DNA of 64,000 bases from JAZLGI01 sp045616225 (GTDB lineage: Bacteria > Spirochaetota > Spirochaetia > Sphaerochaetales > Sphaerochaetaceae): assembly GCA_045616225.1 (NCBI GenBank), contig JAZLGI010000042.1:1-64000 (forward strand). Direction: 5' to 3'. The notes under the pieces were generated by a model. The model ran no database searches. It saw nothing but the letters and a program-made list of their open reading frames with translations, and had not been told where the DNA came from. Both the position numbers and the translations under genes were made by a program. Positions 7,250 to 14,982 of the stretch are shown piece by piece (position 1 is the first letter of the stretch; each line of letters starts with the position of its first letter).

Positions 7250-8956
7250 ATGGCAGAGACAGTAGTAAAATTTGAGAATTTTGGTTTTCAGTACAAAACT
7301 CAAACAAACCCAACGCTCAAAGATATTAATCTGGAGATTCATAAAGGGGAAAAAGTTCTTATCTTGGGATCTTCAGGAAGTGGAAAATCAACACTGGCAA
7401 ACTGTATTAACGGACTTATTCCGTTCTCTTACAAGGGAACTATTACAGGAAGTTGTACTATAAAAGGGAAAGAATCTTCCCAAATGTCTCTTTATGAGCT
7501 TTCCAAAACTGTTGGAACTGTTCTTCAGGATAGTGATGCTCAATTTGTAGGTCTTTCTGTTGCAGAAGACATTGCCTTTGCAATGGAGAATGAAAACAAA
7601 CCAAGAAAAGAGATGGTTCCAATTGTTGAGAAACACGCTGCAATTGTAGGAATGCAAGACTTTCTTACAGCTGTTCCTTTTGACCTTTCAGGAGGACAAA
7701 AGCAAAAAGTTGCCATTGCAGGTGTGTTGGACAGTAATGTTGATATTCTTATTTTTGATGAGCCTCTTGCAGCTTTGGACCCTAAGATGGGAGAAACTGC
7801 CATTGAACTTATAGATAAGATTGCTGAAGAAAAAGACAGAACAATCATAATTATAGAACACAGACTGGAAGATGTTCTTCACAGACGTGTGGATAGAATC
7901 CTTCTTATGTCAGAAGGAAGAATTGTATCAGACACTACTCCTGATGAGCTGTTAAAGGGAACCTTGCTTGCTCAATTTGGAATTAGAGAACCTTTGTACA
8001 TTACGGCAATGAAATATGCAGGCTGTTCTCTTGACGGAAACAAGGACTTAAGCAGTATAGACAATATTGAATTCTCAGAAGAAAACAGAAAGAAGCTTCT
8101 GGACTTCTTTACCGGACAATTTAATCTGTCAGAGCCAAAGTACTCAGAGCCTGTCATCTCTTTTAAAGATGTGAGTTTTTCCTATGAACCGGAAAGACCT
8201 GTTTTAAAGGATACCAGTTTTACAATTCATAAAGGCGAAAGAATTGCTGTTGTTGGAAGAAACGGTGCAGGCAAGTCAACTGCAGCGAAGCTCATTACCG
8301 GAATACTCAGACCTCAAAAAGGTTCCGTAGAGATAAACGGAAAAAACTACAAAAAGATGTCTGTTAAGGAAATTGGAGAACTGGTAGGGTATGTAATGCA
8401 GAACCCTAACCAAATGATTATTAAAGATAATATCAAAGCAGAGTGTGAGTTTGCATTAAGAATAAGAAATACAGATGATGAGACAATAAAGAATAAAGTA
8501 ACTGCTGCCCTTAAAGCTTGTAATTTATTTACAATGAGAAACTGGCCGGTAGATTCTGTAAGCTATGGTCAGAAAAAGAGAATTACAGTAGCTTCCATGC
8601 TTGTTCTTGAGCCTGATGTTCTTATCTTGGATGAACCGTCTGCAGGTCAGGACTATAAATCTTATACAGACATAATGAACTTTATTGATGTTCTGAATAA
8701 GGAATTTGGAAAAACCATTGTATTTATTACTCATGATATGCACCTTGCCCTTGAGAACACAGACAGGGCAATTGTCTTTACAGATAATACTGTAATCAAA
8801 GACGACAGAACATTTGCAGTACTTGCAGATAATGAAACAATAGAAAAAGCAAATCTCAAACAGACATCATTGTATCTTCTTGCAGGCAAGCTTGGACTTG
8901 AACCGGAGAAAGTCATACGTGGATTCATTGAACATGAGAAGGAGGTAAGAGCATGA
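7250..8956 (+). CDS. ecfA: ECF transporter ATPase, two fused ATP-binding domains
   Basis: A 568-residue protein with two tandem ABC ATPase domains, equivalent to EcfA1 and EcfA2 in one chain. Domain 1 (about 1-270): Walker A GSSGSGKST, signature LSGGQKQKVAIAGVL, Walker B ILIFDEPLAALD, switch H in IIIEHR. Domain 2 (about 300-568): Walker A GRNGAGKST, signature VSYGQKKRITVASML, Walker B VLILDEPSAGQD, switch ITHDMH. Both domains therefore look catalytically complete. RBS AAAGGA is 7 bases upstream of ATG. It overlaps the T-component gene by 4 bp (ATGA), giving coupled synthesis. The protein powers substrate release by the S-T complex. Confidence 0.93.
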   Translation: MAETVVKFENFGFQYKTQTNPTLKDINLEIHKGEKVLILGSSGSGKSTLANCINGLIPFSYKGTITGSCTIKGKESSQMSLYELSKTVGTVLQDSDAQFVGLSVAEDIAFAMENENKPRKEMVPIVEKHAAIVGMQDFLTAVPFDLSGGQKQKVAIAGVLDSNVDILIFDEPLAALDPKMGETAIELIDKIAEEKDRTIIIIEHRLEDVLHRRVDRILLMSEGRIVSDTTPDELLKGTLLAQFGIREPLYITAMKYAGCSLDGNKDLSSIDNIEFSEENRKKLLDFFTGQFNLSEPKYSEPVISFKDVSFSYEPERPVLKDTSFTIHKGERIAVVGRNGAGKSTAAKLITGILRPQKGSVEINGKNYKKMSVKEIGELVGYVMQNPNQMIIKDNIKAECEFALRIRNTDDETIKNKVTAALKACNLFTMRNWPVDSVSYGQKKRITVASMLVLEPDVLILDEPSAGQDYKSYTDIMNFIDVLNKEFGKTIVFITHDMHLALENTDRAIVFTDNTVIKDDRTFAVLADNETIEKANLKQTSLYLLAGKLGLEPEKVIRGFIEHEKEVRA

Positions 8957-9876
8957 ACAATAAACTTTTCATAAATTTTGTTCCTGGAAATACTTTCATG
9001 CATAAACTTACCGGAGGAACAAAAGTTCTCTTGTTTTTGCTTTATACTGTGGCAATTATTGCAACATTTGATATAAGAGTCATCACTGTACTTATGATTT
9101 TTCCTGTTGTTGCAATAATCTCAATGAAGCCAAATTACAAGCCAATTTCTTTCATGCTTTGGTTCTTATTCATTATGCAGGGAATTGTGGGAAGTGTGTT
9201 TATTCTTCTTATTTCTCCTGATGCAGGACTTCAGCAGGTAGGAGGAAAGACAATTATTTGGGTAAGTGCAAGCGGCAAATTTTACATTGTCAAAGAAACC
9301 CTGTGGTACATTTATGTAACATTTATGAAGCGAGTTGTTTCTCTTCTTTCTGTAATAATGTTCATGCTTTCTACCACACCTTCTGAATTTGCCTCCGGTT
9401 TGGCTTTTTTACATGTTCCTTATAAAGTCTGTACTATTATTTCACTTGCCTACAGAACAATTCCTGACATTGCAAAGAAGTTCATAGATATCAAAAACAG
9501 TATGCAGATGAGAGGAGTAGAACTCTCAAAAAAAGCCGGTCTTGGAAAGAGAATAAAAGGTACTGCAAATTTACTGGTTCCTCTTATTATTTCTTCTTTT
9601 GGAAAGGTAGAGATGATAGCAAATGCAATGGACCTCAGAGGATATGGAAGACTTAAACAAAAGTCATGGTATGCAGAACATGAACCGTCAAAGGGAGATA
9701 AGATAATGAGAACTGTCTGTGCAATTTTATTTGCATGGTGTGTGTTTTATATTGTTTATTTCTGCATAATAAATCCATGGCCGGTAAAGATTTGGAGTCC
9801 GTTTATAGCAAGAGAAGATGTACAGGTTATTGGAATTTTTGACAACCTTACAATTTTAAAGTGGTTTAAAAAATGA
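8953..9876 (+). CDS. ecfT: ECF transporter transmembrane T component
   Basis: A 307-residue CbiQ/EcfT-family membrane protein. Several hydrophobic helices lie in the first 130 residues; the cytoplasmic coupling region carries the two short arginine-glycine motifs expected in EcfT, MQMRGVELSKKAG near 180 and AMDLRGYGRLKQ near 220, which bind the two ATPase domains. One more hydrophobic segment closes the protein. It overlaps the ATPase gene and the following SAM-hydrolase gene by 4 bp each, so all three are translated as one coupled unit. The strict coupling to a SAM-hydrolase family gene is the best clue to the substrate class. Confidence 0.92.
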   Translation: MNNKLFINFVPGNTFMHKLTGGTKVLLFLLYTVAIIATFDIRVITVLMIFPVVAIISMKPNYKPISFMLWFLFIMQGIVGSVFILLISPDAGLQQVGGKTIIWVSASGKFYIVKETLWYIYVTFMKRVVSLLSVIMFMLSTTPSEFASGLAFLHVPYKVCTIISLAYRTIPDIAKKFIDIKNSMQMRGVELSKKAGLGKRIKGTANLLVPLIISSFGKVEMIANAMDLRGYGRLKQKSWYAEHEPSKGDKIMRTVCAILFAWCVFYIVYFCIINPWPVKIWSPFIAREDVQVIGIFDNLTILKWFKK

Positions 9877-10712
9877 AAAAATTCATAGTTATGCAGACAG
9901 ACTTCGGAACAGATAATATTTCTGTTTCAACAATGAAAGGTGTATGCAAGATTACAGACCCTGCTCTGGAGGTCTTTGATTCTTGTCATGCAATAAGACC
10001 GTTTGATGTTCTGGCAGCTTCTGACGGTCTTTGCTACACAATTCCGTTCTGGCCGGAGGGAACGGTCTTTGTTTCTGTCGTAGACCCGGGAGTAGGCACT
10101 TCCAGACGTGCTTGTGTTGCTTTGTTAAACAACGGAAGTTTTGTTGTTACTCCGGATAACGGTTCTCTTACTTATGTTAAGGAACGCATTGGCGTAAAGG
10201 CAGTAAGGGAAATAGATGAGACGGTAAACAGATTTCCAACAACAAAGGATATCCATATTTTTCATGGAAGAGATCTTTTTTCTTACACTGCAGCTCGTCT
10301 TGCAAGCGGAATAATAGATTTTGCAGGTGTAGGAAAAGAATACCCTGTCTCAGAGATAGTTATGGCAGACTATGTGCATCCGGAAAAAGGAAGTGATTAT
10401 CTTTACGGCATGATAGTGGAAGCTACTGAACATTTTGGACTTTTGGGAACAAACATTCCGTTTAAGTGGCTTTCTGACATAGGAATGGAATATGGTTCAA
10501 AAGCTCTGGTAGAGCTAAGATATAAAGACAAAATCCTTTACAGCAAAATTCTTCCTCTGGAAAAGAGTTTTGGTTTTGTTCCGGTTGGAGAAGACCTGAT
10601 TTTCAGCGGAGAACTGGCCACAATTCAGATAGCAACAAATCAAGGAAACATAGTCAAAGACTATAAGCTGGATTATGGGCCGGATTGGACATTTAAATTA
10701 AAGAAGGTTTGA
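9873..10712 (+). CDS. SAM hydroxide adenosyltransferase family protein (SAM hydrolase, DUF62), full length
   Basis: A 279-residue protein of the SAM_adeno_trans family (Pfam PF01887). Characterised members split S-adenosylmethionine with water into adenosine and methionine. Conserved features present: MQTDFGTDN at the N terminus, VSVVDPGVGTSRRA near 70, VTPDNG, and FHGRDLFSYTAARLA near 130, followed by the beta-rich C-terminal domain that completes the trimer-interface site. It overlaps ecfT by 4 bp and is 1 bp from the next paralogue. It is the best preserved of four paralogues here. Bases 10080-10135 are identical to 11744-11799 in the third paralogue. Confidence 0.88.
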   Translation: MKKFIVMQTDFGTDNISVSTMKGVCKITDPALEVFDSCHAIRPFDVLAASDGLCYTIPFWPEGTVFVSVVDPGVGTSRRACVALLNNGSFVVTPDNGSLTYVKERIGVKAVREIDETVNRFPTTKDIHIFHGRDLFSYTAARLASGIIDFAGVGKEYPVSEIVMADYVHPEKGSDYLYGMIVEATEHFGLLGTNIPFKWLSDIGMEYGSKALVELRYKDKILYSKILPLEKSFGFVPVGEDLIFSGELATIQIATNQGNIVKDYKLDYGPDWTFKLKKV

Positions 10713-10713
10713 A

Positions 10714-11511
10714 ATGACAAATATAATTGCATTGCAGACAGATTTTGGGACAGCAGACCCAAAAATAAACCAAATAAAAGATGTTCTTTATCAGCTTTCA
10801 CCGGGGTGTGAAATCTATGACGCAGTTCATGAACTTCCAAAAGGAGATGTTTTGGCTGCTTCTATGGGTATTTACAGCGCTCTTCAGTTTTATCCAAAAG
10901 GGTCTGTTTACCTTTCTGATGTCAGAGATGAAAAACCATGCAGACTTTGTGCTGCCAAAACCAAGGACGGTCATTTTATTGTCTGCCCTGACAATGGAAC
11001 GCTTACTCAGTGGTTTACTTTCTTTGGGCTTGAAGAAATAAGGGAAGTCAAAGATCTTGCTTTGGCATCGGCCTTGATTGCCCTTAACGGTGAAAATTTC
11101 AAGGATGTAGGACCTCTATACAATTTGGGTGAAGTAGTTGTGTTAAAGGCAGAGAGTCCTGTTGTTGGAAAGGGTTTTGTGGAAACATCTATGCTAAGCG
11201 TTGTCAAGGGTTTTGGAAATCTAAATCTTTACGTGACTTATGAAGCCTTTGAACAGTCCGGAATTGCTTTTGGAGATTGCCTAGATGTGGTTCTTTATAA
11301 GGATAAAAAAGAAGTTTTTAAGGCAAACGGTGTTCTCTACGCCAAGTCTTTTGGCTATGTGAAAGCAGGGGATCCTGTTCTTTTTAACGGAAGTACCGGT
11401 TATATGGGCTTTGGTCTTAATCTTGAAAACTTCTGCTCAAAATATATGCCGGATGTCTACCTTCCGGATTGCAATCTTGCAGCTTACAGAATGTCTTTGA
11501 AGAAGTCCTAA
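10714..11511 (+). CDS. SAM hydroxide adenosyltransferase paralogue with lost active-site motifs
   Basis: A 265-residue paralogue of the preceding gene. It keeps LQTDFGTADPK at the start, CPDNGTLTQW in the middle and the C-terminal domain with GDPVLFNGSTGYMGFGLN. The VDPGVG motif is replaced by LSDVRDEKPCR and the FHGRD motif is gone, so the usual substrate pocket is probably not formed. It could be a subunit for a mixed trimer, a binding protein or a gene under decay; the intact frame over the whole length argues for some retained role. It begins 1 bp after its neighbour and is 28 bp before the third copy. Confidence 0.78.
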   Translation: MTNIIALQTDFGTADPKINQIKDVLYQLSPGCEIYDAVHELPKGDVLAASMGIYSALQFYPKGSVYLSDVRDEKPCRLCAAKTKDGHFIVCPDNGTLTQWFTFFGLEEIREVKDLALASALIALNGENFKDVGPLYNLGEVVVLKAESPVVGKGFVETSMLSVVKGFGNLNLYVTYEAFEQSGIAFGDCLDVVLYKDKKEVFKANGVLYAKSFGYVKAGDPVLFNGSTGYMGFGLNLENFCSKYMPDVYLPDCNLAAYRMSLKKS

Positions 11512-11539
11512 GACCGATTAAAAACAAATAGAGGTAAAA

Positions 11540-12043
11540 ATGGAAAAATCAGCTTTGTTAATGCAGACAGATTTTGGTTTTGGCGGCGGGAGTGCCATGT
11601 ACGGAGTCTGTAAAACCGTAGAAAAAGAACTTCAAGTGCATGATTTAACGCACCTTATTCCAAAGTTTAATGTCAAAGCAGCTTCTGAAAACCTTTTGAA
11701 AGAAATTCCAAAGTGGCCAAAAGGAACAGTCTTTGTTTCTGTTGTAGACCCGGGAGTAGGCACTTCCAGACGTGCTTGTGTTGCTTTGTTAAACAACGGC
11801 AGTTACATTGTTACTCCTGACAACGGCACACTTGCACTTCCTGCAAAAGAGTGGGGAATTAAAGAAATAAGGGAAATAGATGAAACAATCAACCGTCTTA
11901 AAGGTACGGAAAAGACCTCTATCTTTCATGGCAGAGATTTGTTTGCCTATTGCGGTGCGCGTCTTGCTGCAGGAGTAATTACATTTGAGCAGGTTGGAAA
12001 GTCTTACCCTGTTTCAGAAGTGGTTATGCTTTCTGAAGTTTAA
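11540..12043 (+). CDS. SAM hydroxide adenosyltransferase paralogue lacking the C-terminal domain
   Basis: A 167-residue protein with the whole N-terminal domain of the family (LMQTDFGFGGGS, VSVVDPGVGTSRRA, VTPDNGTLALP, FHGRDLFAYCGARLA) but ending at SEVVMLSEV where full-length members continue for about 110 residues. The active site of characterised enzymes is made between N- and C-terminal domains of neighbouring subunits, so alone it would be incomplete unless it assembles with a paralogue. RBS AGAGG is 8 bases upstream. Its end overlaps by 20 bp the end of the convergent fourth paralogue, which suggests truncation when that copy arrived or rearranged. Confidence 0.75.
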   Translation: MEKSALLMQTDFGFGGGSAMYGVCKTVEKELQVHDLTHLIPKFNVKAASENLLKEIPKWPKGTVFVSVVDPGVGTSRRACVALLNNGSYIVTPDNGTLALPAKEWGIKEIREIDETINRLKGTEKTSIFHGRDLFAYCGARLAAGVITFEQVGKSYPVSEVVMLSEV

Positions 12044-12908
12044 TTCTCCAGTTCTCACCTGTACCTATTCTGTATTCTTTGGCAAAATCACCCTGATTTA
12101 CTGCAACGGCAACATTAAGCAGGCTGTTGATGTATAAAAGCGGTTCTCCTACATTAACCTCTGTGAAGTTTTTACAGACTCTTAAGGTATAGCCAAATAC
12201 AATTCTGTTTTTATAGTTAATCTGAACTCTTACATTGTCTCCGTACTTTATTCCCTGTTCAAAGAAAAGAGTGTCAGGAATATTTGTCCAAAGACTGCCG
12301 TATCTTGTGTCAAGAATATCTATGTTTCCGGTAATTTCATTATCTTTAACAGAAGGATCTTCTACATTTAGCATTACCGGCTTTGAATCTAAAAGAGGCC
12401 CTACTTCTTCAAAAGAGATTATTCCTGCAGCAATTCTGGCACCTGTATATGCATAGACATCTCTGCCGTGGAAAGTATAAGAACGCTGAGAGCCTTGAAG
12501 TCTGTTTACGGCTTCACTTATTCTTCTTCTCTCAAGAATTCCTATGTTTTTCTCTACGTGTGAAAGTGTTCCGTTATCCGGGGTAACAATTACATGACCG
12601 CTTTTTGTGAGAACTGCAACGCTTTCTCTGGAAGAGCCAACACCGGGGTCAACAACAGATACAAATACTGTTCCGGGAGCCCAATATGTAAGAGCCTGAA
12701 TAAGACGGTAACTGGCTTCCCAAATGTTAAACTGAGGAATCTCATGTGTTAAATCTTCTATTCTTATATCGTGGGATACTTCATCTGCAACACCGTGCAT
12801 AGCACTTACAGCCCCGTCTACAGTAGAAAAATCAGACATGAATACAACAGTATTTCTTCCTTTCCATGGGGATAGTTTCTTTAATTCTTCTGCATTCTCA
12901 AATGTCAT
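12024..12908 (-). CDS. SAM hydroxide adenosyltransferase family protein, full length, convergent copy
   Basis: A 294-residue member of the same family on the opposite strand. It has a 20-residue N-terminal extension before VVFMSDFSTVDGAV (SDFS in place of TDFG), then VSVVDPGVGSSRES, VTPDNGTLSHV and FHGRDVYAYTGARIA, and a complete C-terminal domain ending GTGENWRIKLQKA. Catalytic motifs look largely intact. RBS AGGAG lies upstream of the start. It is convergent with the truncated copy and divergent from the transporter gene at 12976. At DNA level it is clearly more distant from the other copies than copies one and three are from each other. Confidence 0.85.
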   Translation of the reverse strand: MTFENAEELKKLSPWKGRNTVVFMSDFSTVDGAVSAMHGVADEVSHDIRIEDLTHEIPQFNIWEASYRLIQALTYWAPGTVFVSVVDPGVGSSRESVAVLTKSGHVIVTPDNGTLSHVEKNIGILERRRISEAVNRLQGSQRSYTFHGRDVYAYTGARIAAGIISFEEVGPLLDSKPVMLNVEDPSVKDNEITGNIDILDTRYGSLWTNIPDTLFFEQGIKYGDNVRVQINYKNRIVFGYTLRVCKNFTEVNVGEPLLYINSLLNVAVAVNQGDFAKEYRIGTGENWRIKLQKA

Positions 12909-12953
12909 TTTCTTACTCCTTCAAACATTCTACTACTTTTTTTCAAAAATAGG

Positions 12954-12959
12954 TATAAT
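12954..12959 (+). promoter_or_regulatory. -10 element for the queuosine-precursor-type transporter
   Basis: TATAAT at 12954-12959, preceded by AGG, with the expected start near 12966 and a GGAG ribosome site just before ATG 12976. The -35 position (about 12931) is poor. The same 67-bp gap must hold the promoter of the minus-strand SAM-hydrolase gene. Confidence 0.45.
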
Positions 12960-12975
12960 GCCCGTTGGAGTTTAA

Positions 12976-13665
12976 ATGCGTTTTCAGAATGAGTTGGTTC
13001 TTATTATTTCTCTTGTTGTTATAAATTCAACAGTGGTAGGTATTTATGCACTTTTAAAGAAAGAAGGTCTTTATGCTTGGAATGTCATCTGCACCATAGC
13101 TTCAAACATAGAGGTCTTAATTCTCATAAGGGCTTTTGGCATGGAGACTACACTTGGAAATGTTCTCTTTGCCTCTTCATTTTTGGTGACAGATATACTA
13201 AGTGAAAACTATTCTAAAGAACAAGCAAACAAGTGTGTCTTAATTGGACTTATTTCCAGTGTACTGTTTATAGCAATATCTCAAAGCTGGTTTCTGTTTA
13301 TTCCGTCTGAAAATGATGTAATGAGTAGCAGTATAAGAACTGTATTTTCAAATACTCCAAGAATAATGATGGCAAGTCTGTTAACCTATGCCGTCTGCCA
13401 ACTTTATGATGTTTGGTCTTACCATTTTATTTGGGGAATAACGAGCAGAAAAACCGGAGACAAAACAAAATATCTTTGGCTCAGAAACAACGTTTCCACT
13501 CTGGTAAGCCAGCTTATTAATGTTGTTATGTTTAATTTACTTGCTTTTGCGGGGGTTTATCCAAAACAGACTCTTGCTCAAATAATTACTTTTGGATATC
13601 TGTTCTTCATAGCTACTTCGCTTTTGGATACTCCGTTTATATATTTGGCAAGGAGAATTAAATGA
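12976..13665 (+). CDS. VUT/YhhQ-family transporter, probable queuosine precursor transporter
   Basis: A 229-residue membrane protein with about six helices that matches the YhhQ (DUF165, VUT) family: FASSFLVTDILSENYSKEQA near 70 is the family signature, and DVWSYHFIW plus LWLRNNVSTLVSQLINV near 150-175 are also typical. YhhQ proteins take up queuosine precursors (preQ0/preQ1 or related bases) for tRNA modification. No queuosine biosynthesis gene is visible in this window, so salvage is only inferred. RBS GGAG precedes the ATG. The next gene overlaps by 4 bp. Confidence 0.83.
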   Translation: MRFQNELVLIISLVVINSTVVGIYALLKKEGLYAWNVICTIASNIEVLILIRAFGMETTLGNVLFASSFLVTDILSENYSKEQANKCVLIGLISSVLFIAISQSWFLFIPSENDVMSSSIRTVFSNTPRIMMASLLTYAVCQLYDVWSYHFIWGITSRKTGDKTKYLWLRNNVSTLVSQLINVVMFNLLAFAGVYPKQTLAQIITFGYLFFIATSLLDTPFIYLARRIK

Positions 13666-14318
13666 AGAAAATAATAACAGTTGTATTGGTTGTTTTGCTG
13701 TCTTTCTCTGCTTTTTCCGCAGAATTAATCAAAGATACCGGCAGTGTTAATAAGTTTGACCGCGCTTTAATGAGGCCTTACAACAAGGGTCTTGATACAG
13801 TGGGAGATGTTCTTATGTGTACATCAATGGCTGCTGCAGGAGTTCTTGCATTTGAAGACAGCTCAGAGTATCTGACAATAGGGACAATGTATCTTGAAAC
13901 TTTGGGACTCACATACGGTGTGAATGAACTTGCAAAACTTATGATTTCAAGAGACAGACCATTTACTTATTATGATAATGCACCTGTAAGTGAGATAGAT
14001 AATTGGAACAAGTCTTGTCCTTCAAGACACAGTGCTTTGGCATTTTCTGCTGCATCTTTTACAAGTTTTGTCTTTTGTAAATACAATCCTGACTCTAAAT
14101 ACAAAATTCCTGTAATTGCAGGAACAACTGCTTTGGCTGTTGCAACATCTGTTATGAGAGTGGCAAGCGGTAATCATTTTACAACAGATGTTCTTCTTGG
14201 GGCTGCCATAGGAACTGCAATTGGAATAGGTATTCCTCTTTTACATACAATTGGTTCAAATACAAATGCAGAGGTTGCAGTTTCTCCTTTTGCTCTTGCT
14301 TTTAAATTAAATTTCTGA
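13662..14318 (+). CDS. Exported PAP2-family phosphatase
   Basis: A 218-residue protein with a signal peptide (hydrophobic stretch ending FSAFSA/ELI) and the three parts of the PAP2 acid phosphatase signature: KLMISRDRPF near 100, CPSRHSALAFS near 125 and RVASGNHFTTDVLLG near 168. The catalytic histidines in parts two and three are present. PAP2 enzymes remove phosphate from lipids such as phosphatidic acid or undecaprenyl pyrophosphate on the outer face of the inner membrane. It starts within the stop of the transporter gene (4-bp overlap), and a second, unrelated-looking PAP2 gene follows after 7 bp. Confidence 0.87.
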   Translation: MKKIITVVLVVLLSFSAFSAELIKDTGSVNKFDRALMRPYNKGLDTVGDVLMCTSMAAAGVLAFEDSSEYLTIGTMYLETLGLTYGVNELAKLMISRDRPFTYYDNAPVSEIDNWNKSCPSRHSALAFSAASFTSFVFCKYNPDSKYKIPVIAGTTALAVATSVMRVASGNHFTTDVLLGAAIGTAIGIGIPLLHTIGSNTNAEVAVSPFALAFKLNF

Positions 14319-14325
14319 GGTAACT

Positions 14326-14976
14326 ATGGAAAATAAAATAAGGAAATCGGCTGTTCTTATGTCTGTTTTGGCAGTTGTTTTTACTGTTTGTGTATGTGTT
14401 ATAGACAGACAGCCTATAGGTCCAAATTCTACTGTTATAGGTTTTGCTTCTCTTAATAAAGCTGTTTTTGAAGGTCTTGGAGTTCACATGGCTTTTTATG
14501 AAATTACAGAAGTTTTGGGCTGTGTTTCAATTGCAGTCTGTGTTTTCTTTGCTTGCTTGGGTCTTGCTCAGGCTTTTAAAAGAAAGAGTCTTTTCAAACT
14601 TGACAGGGATATCTTTGCACTTGCCGGAATCTATGTTTTAACAATAATTCTTTATGTTCTCTTTGAGAAACTTGCCATAAACTACCGTCCTATCATTATG
14701 CCGGGAAGTACTGAAACAGAGGCTTCTTTCCCTTCTTCTCATACAATGCTAATCTGCACCGTAATGGGAACAACTATTATAGAGGTTGGTAAGAGAGTTA
14801 AAAACAGCACATTCAGAACAATGCTCATAGTCATTTGTTCCGTAATTACAGCTGTTACAGTTGTAGGAAGACTTGTTTGCGGTGTTCATTGGGCAACAGA
14901 TATCTTTGGGGGTATTCTTTACAGCCTCTCCCTTATCTTTTGGTTCATAGCTTTTGCTTATAAATTTGAGGATTAA
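14326..14976 (+). CDS. Integral membrane PAP2-family phosphatase
   Basis: A 216-residue protein with about six membrane helices and the PAP2 signature in three parts: KLAINYRPI near 120, ASFPSSHTMLIC near 140 and RLVCGVHWATDIFGG near 185. Unlike the preceding gene it has no cleavable signal peptide and looks like a polytopic lipid phosphatase of the undecaprenyl-pyrophosphate or phosphatidylglycerophosphate type. It lies 7 bp after one PAP2 gene and 6 bp before a MATE gene, so all are probably one transcript. Having two PAP2 types side by side suggests distinct lipid substrates; which ones cannot be told. Confidence 0.87.
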   Translation: MENKIRKSAVLMSVLAVVFTVCVCVIDRQPIGPNSTVIGFASLNKAVFEGLGVHMAFYEITEVLGCVSIAVCVFFACLGLAQAFKRKSLFKLDRDIFALAGIYVLTIILYVLFEKLAINYRPIIMPGSTETEASFPSSHTMLICTVMGTTIIEVGKRVKNSTFRTMLIVICSVITAVTVVGRLVCGVHWATDIFGGILYSLSLIFWFIAFAYKFED

Positions 14977-14982
14977 CCCGGT

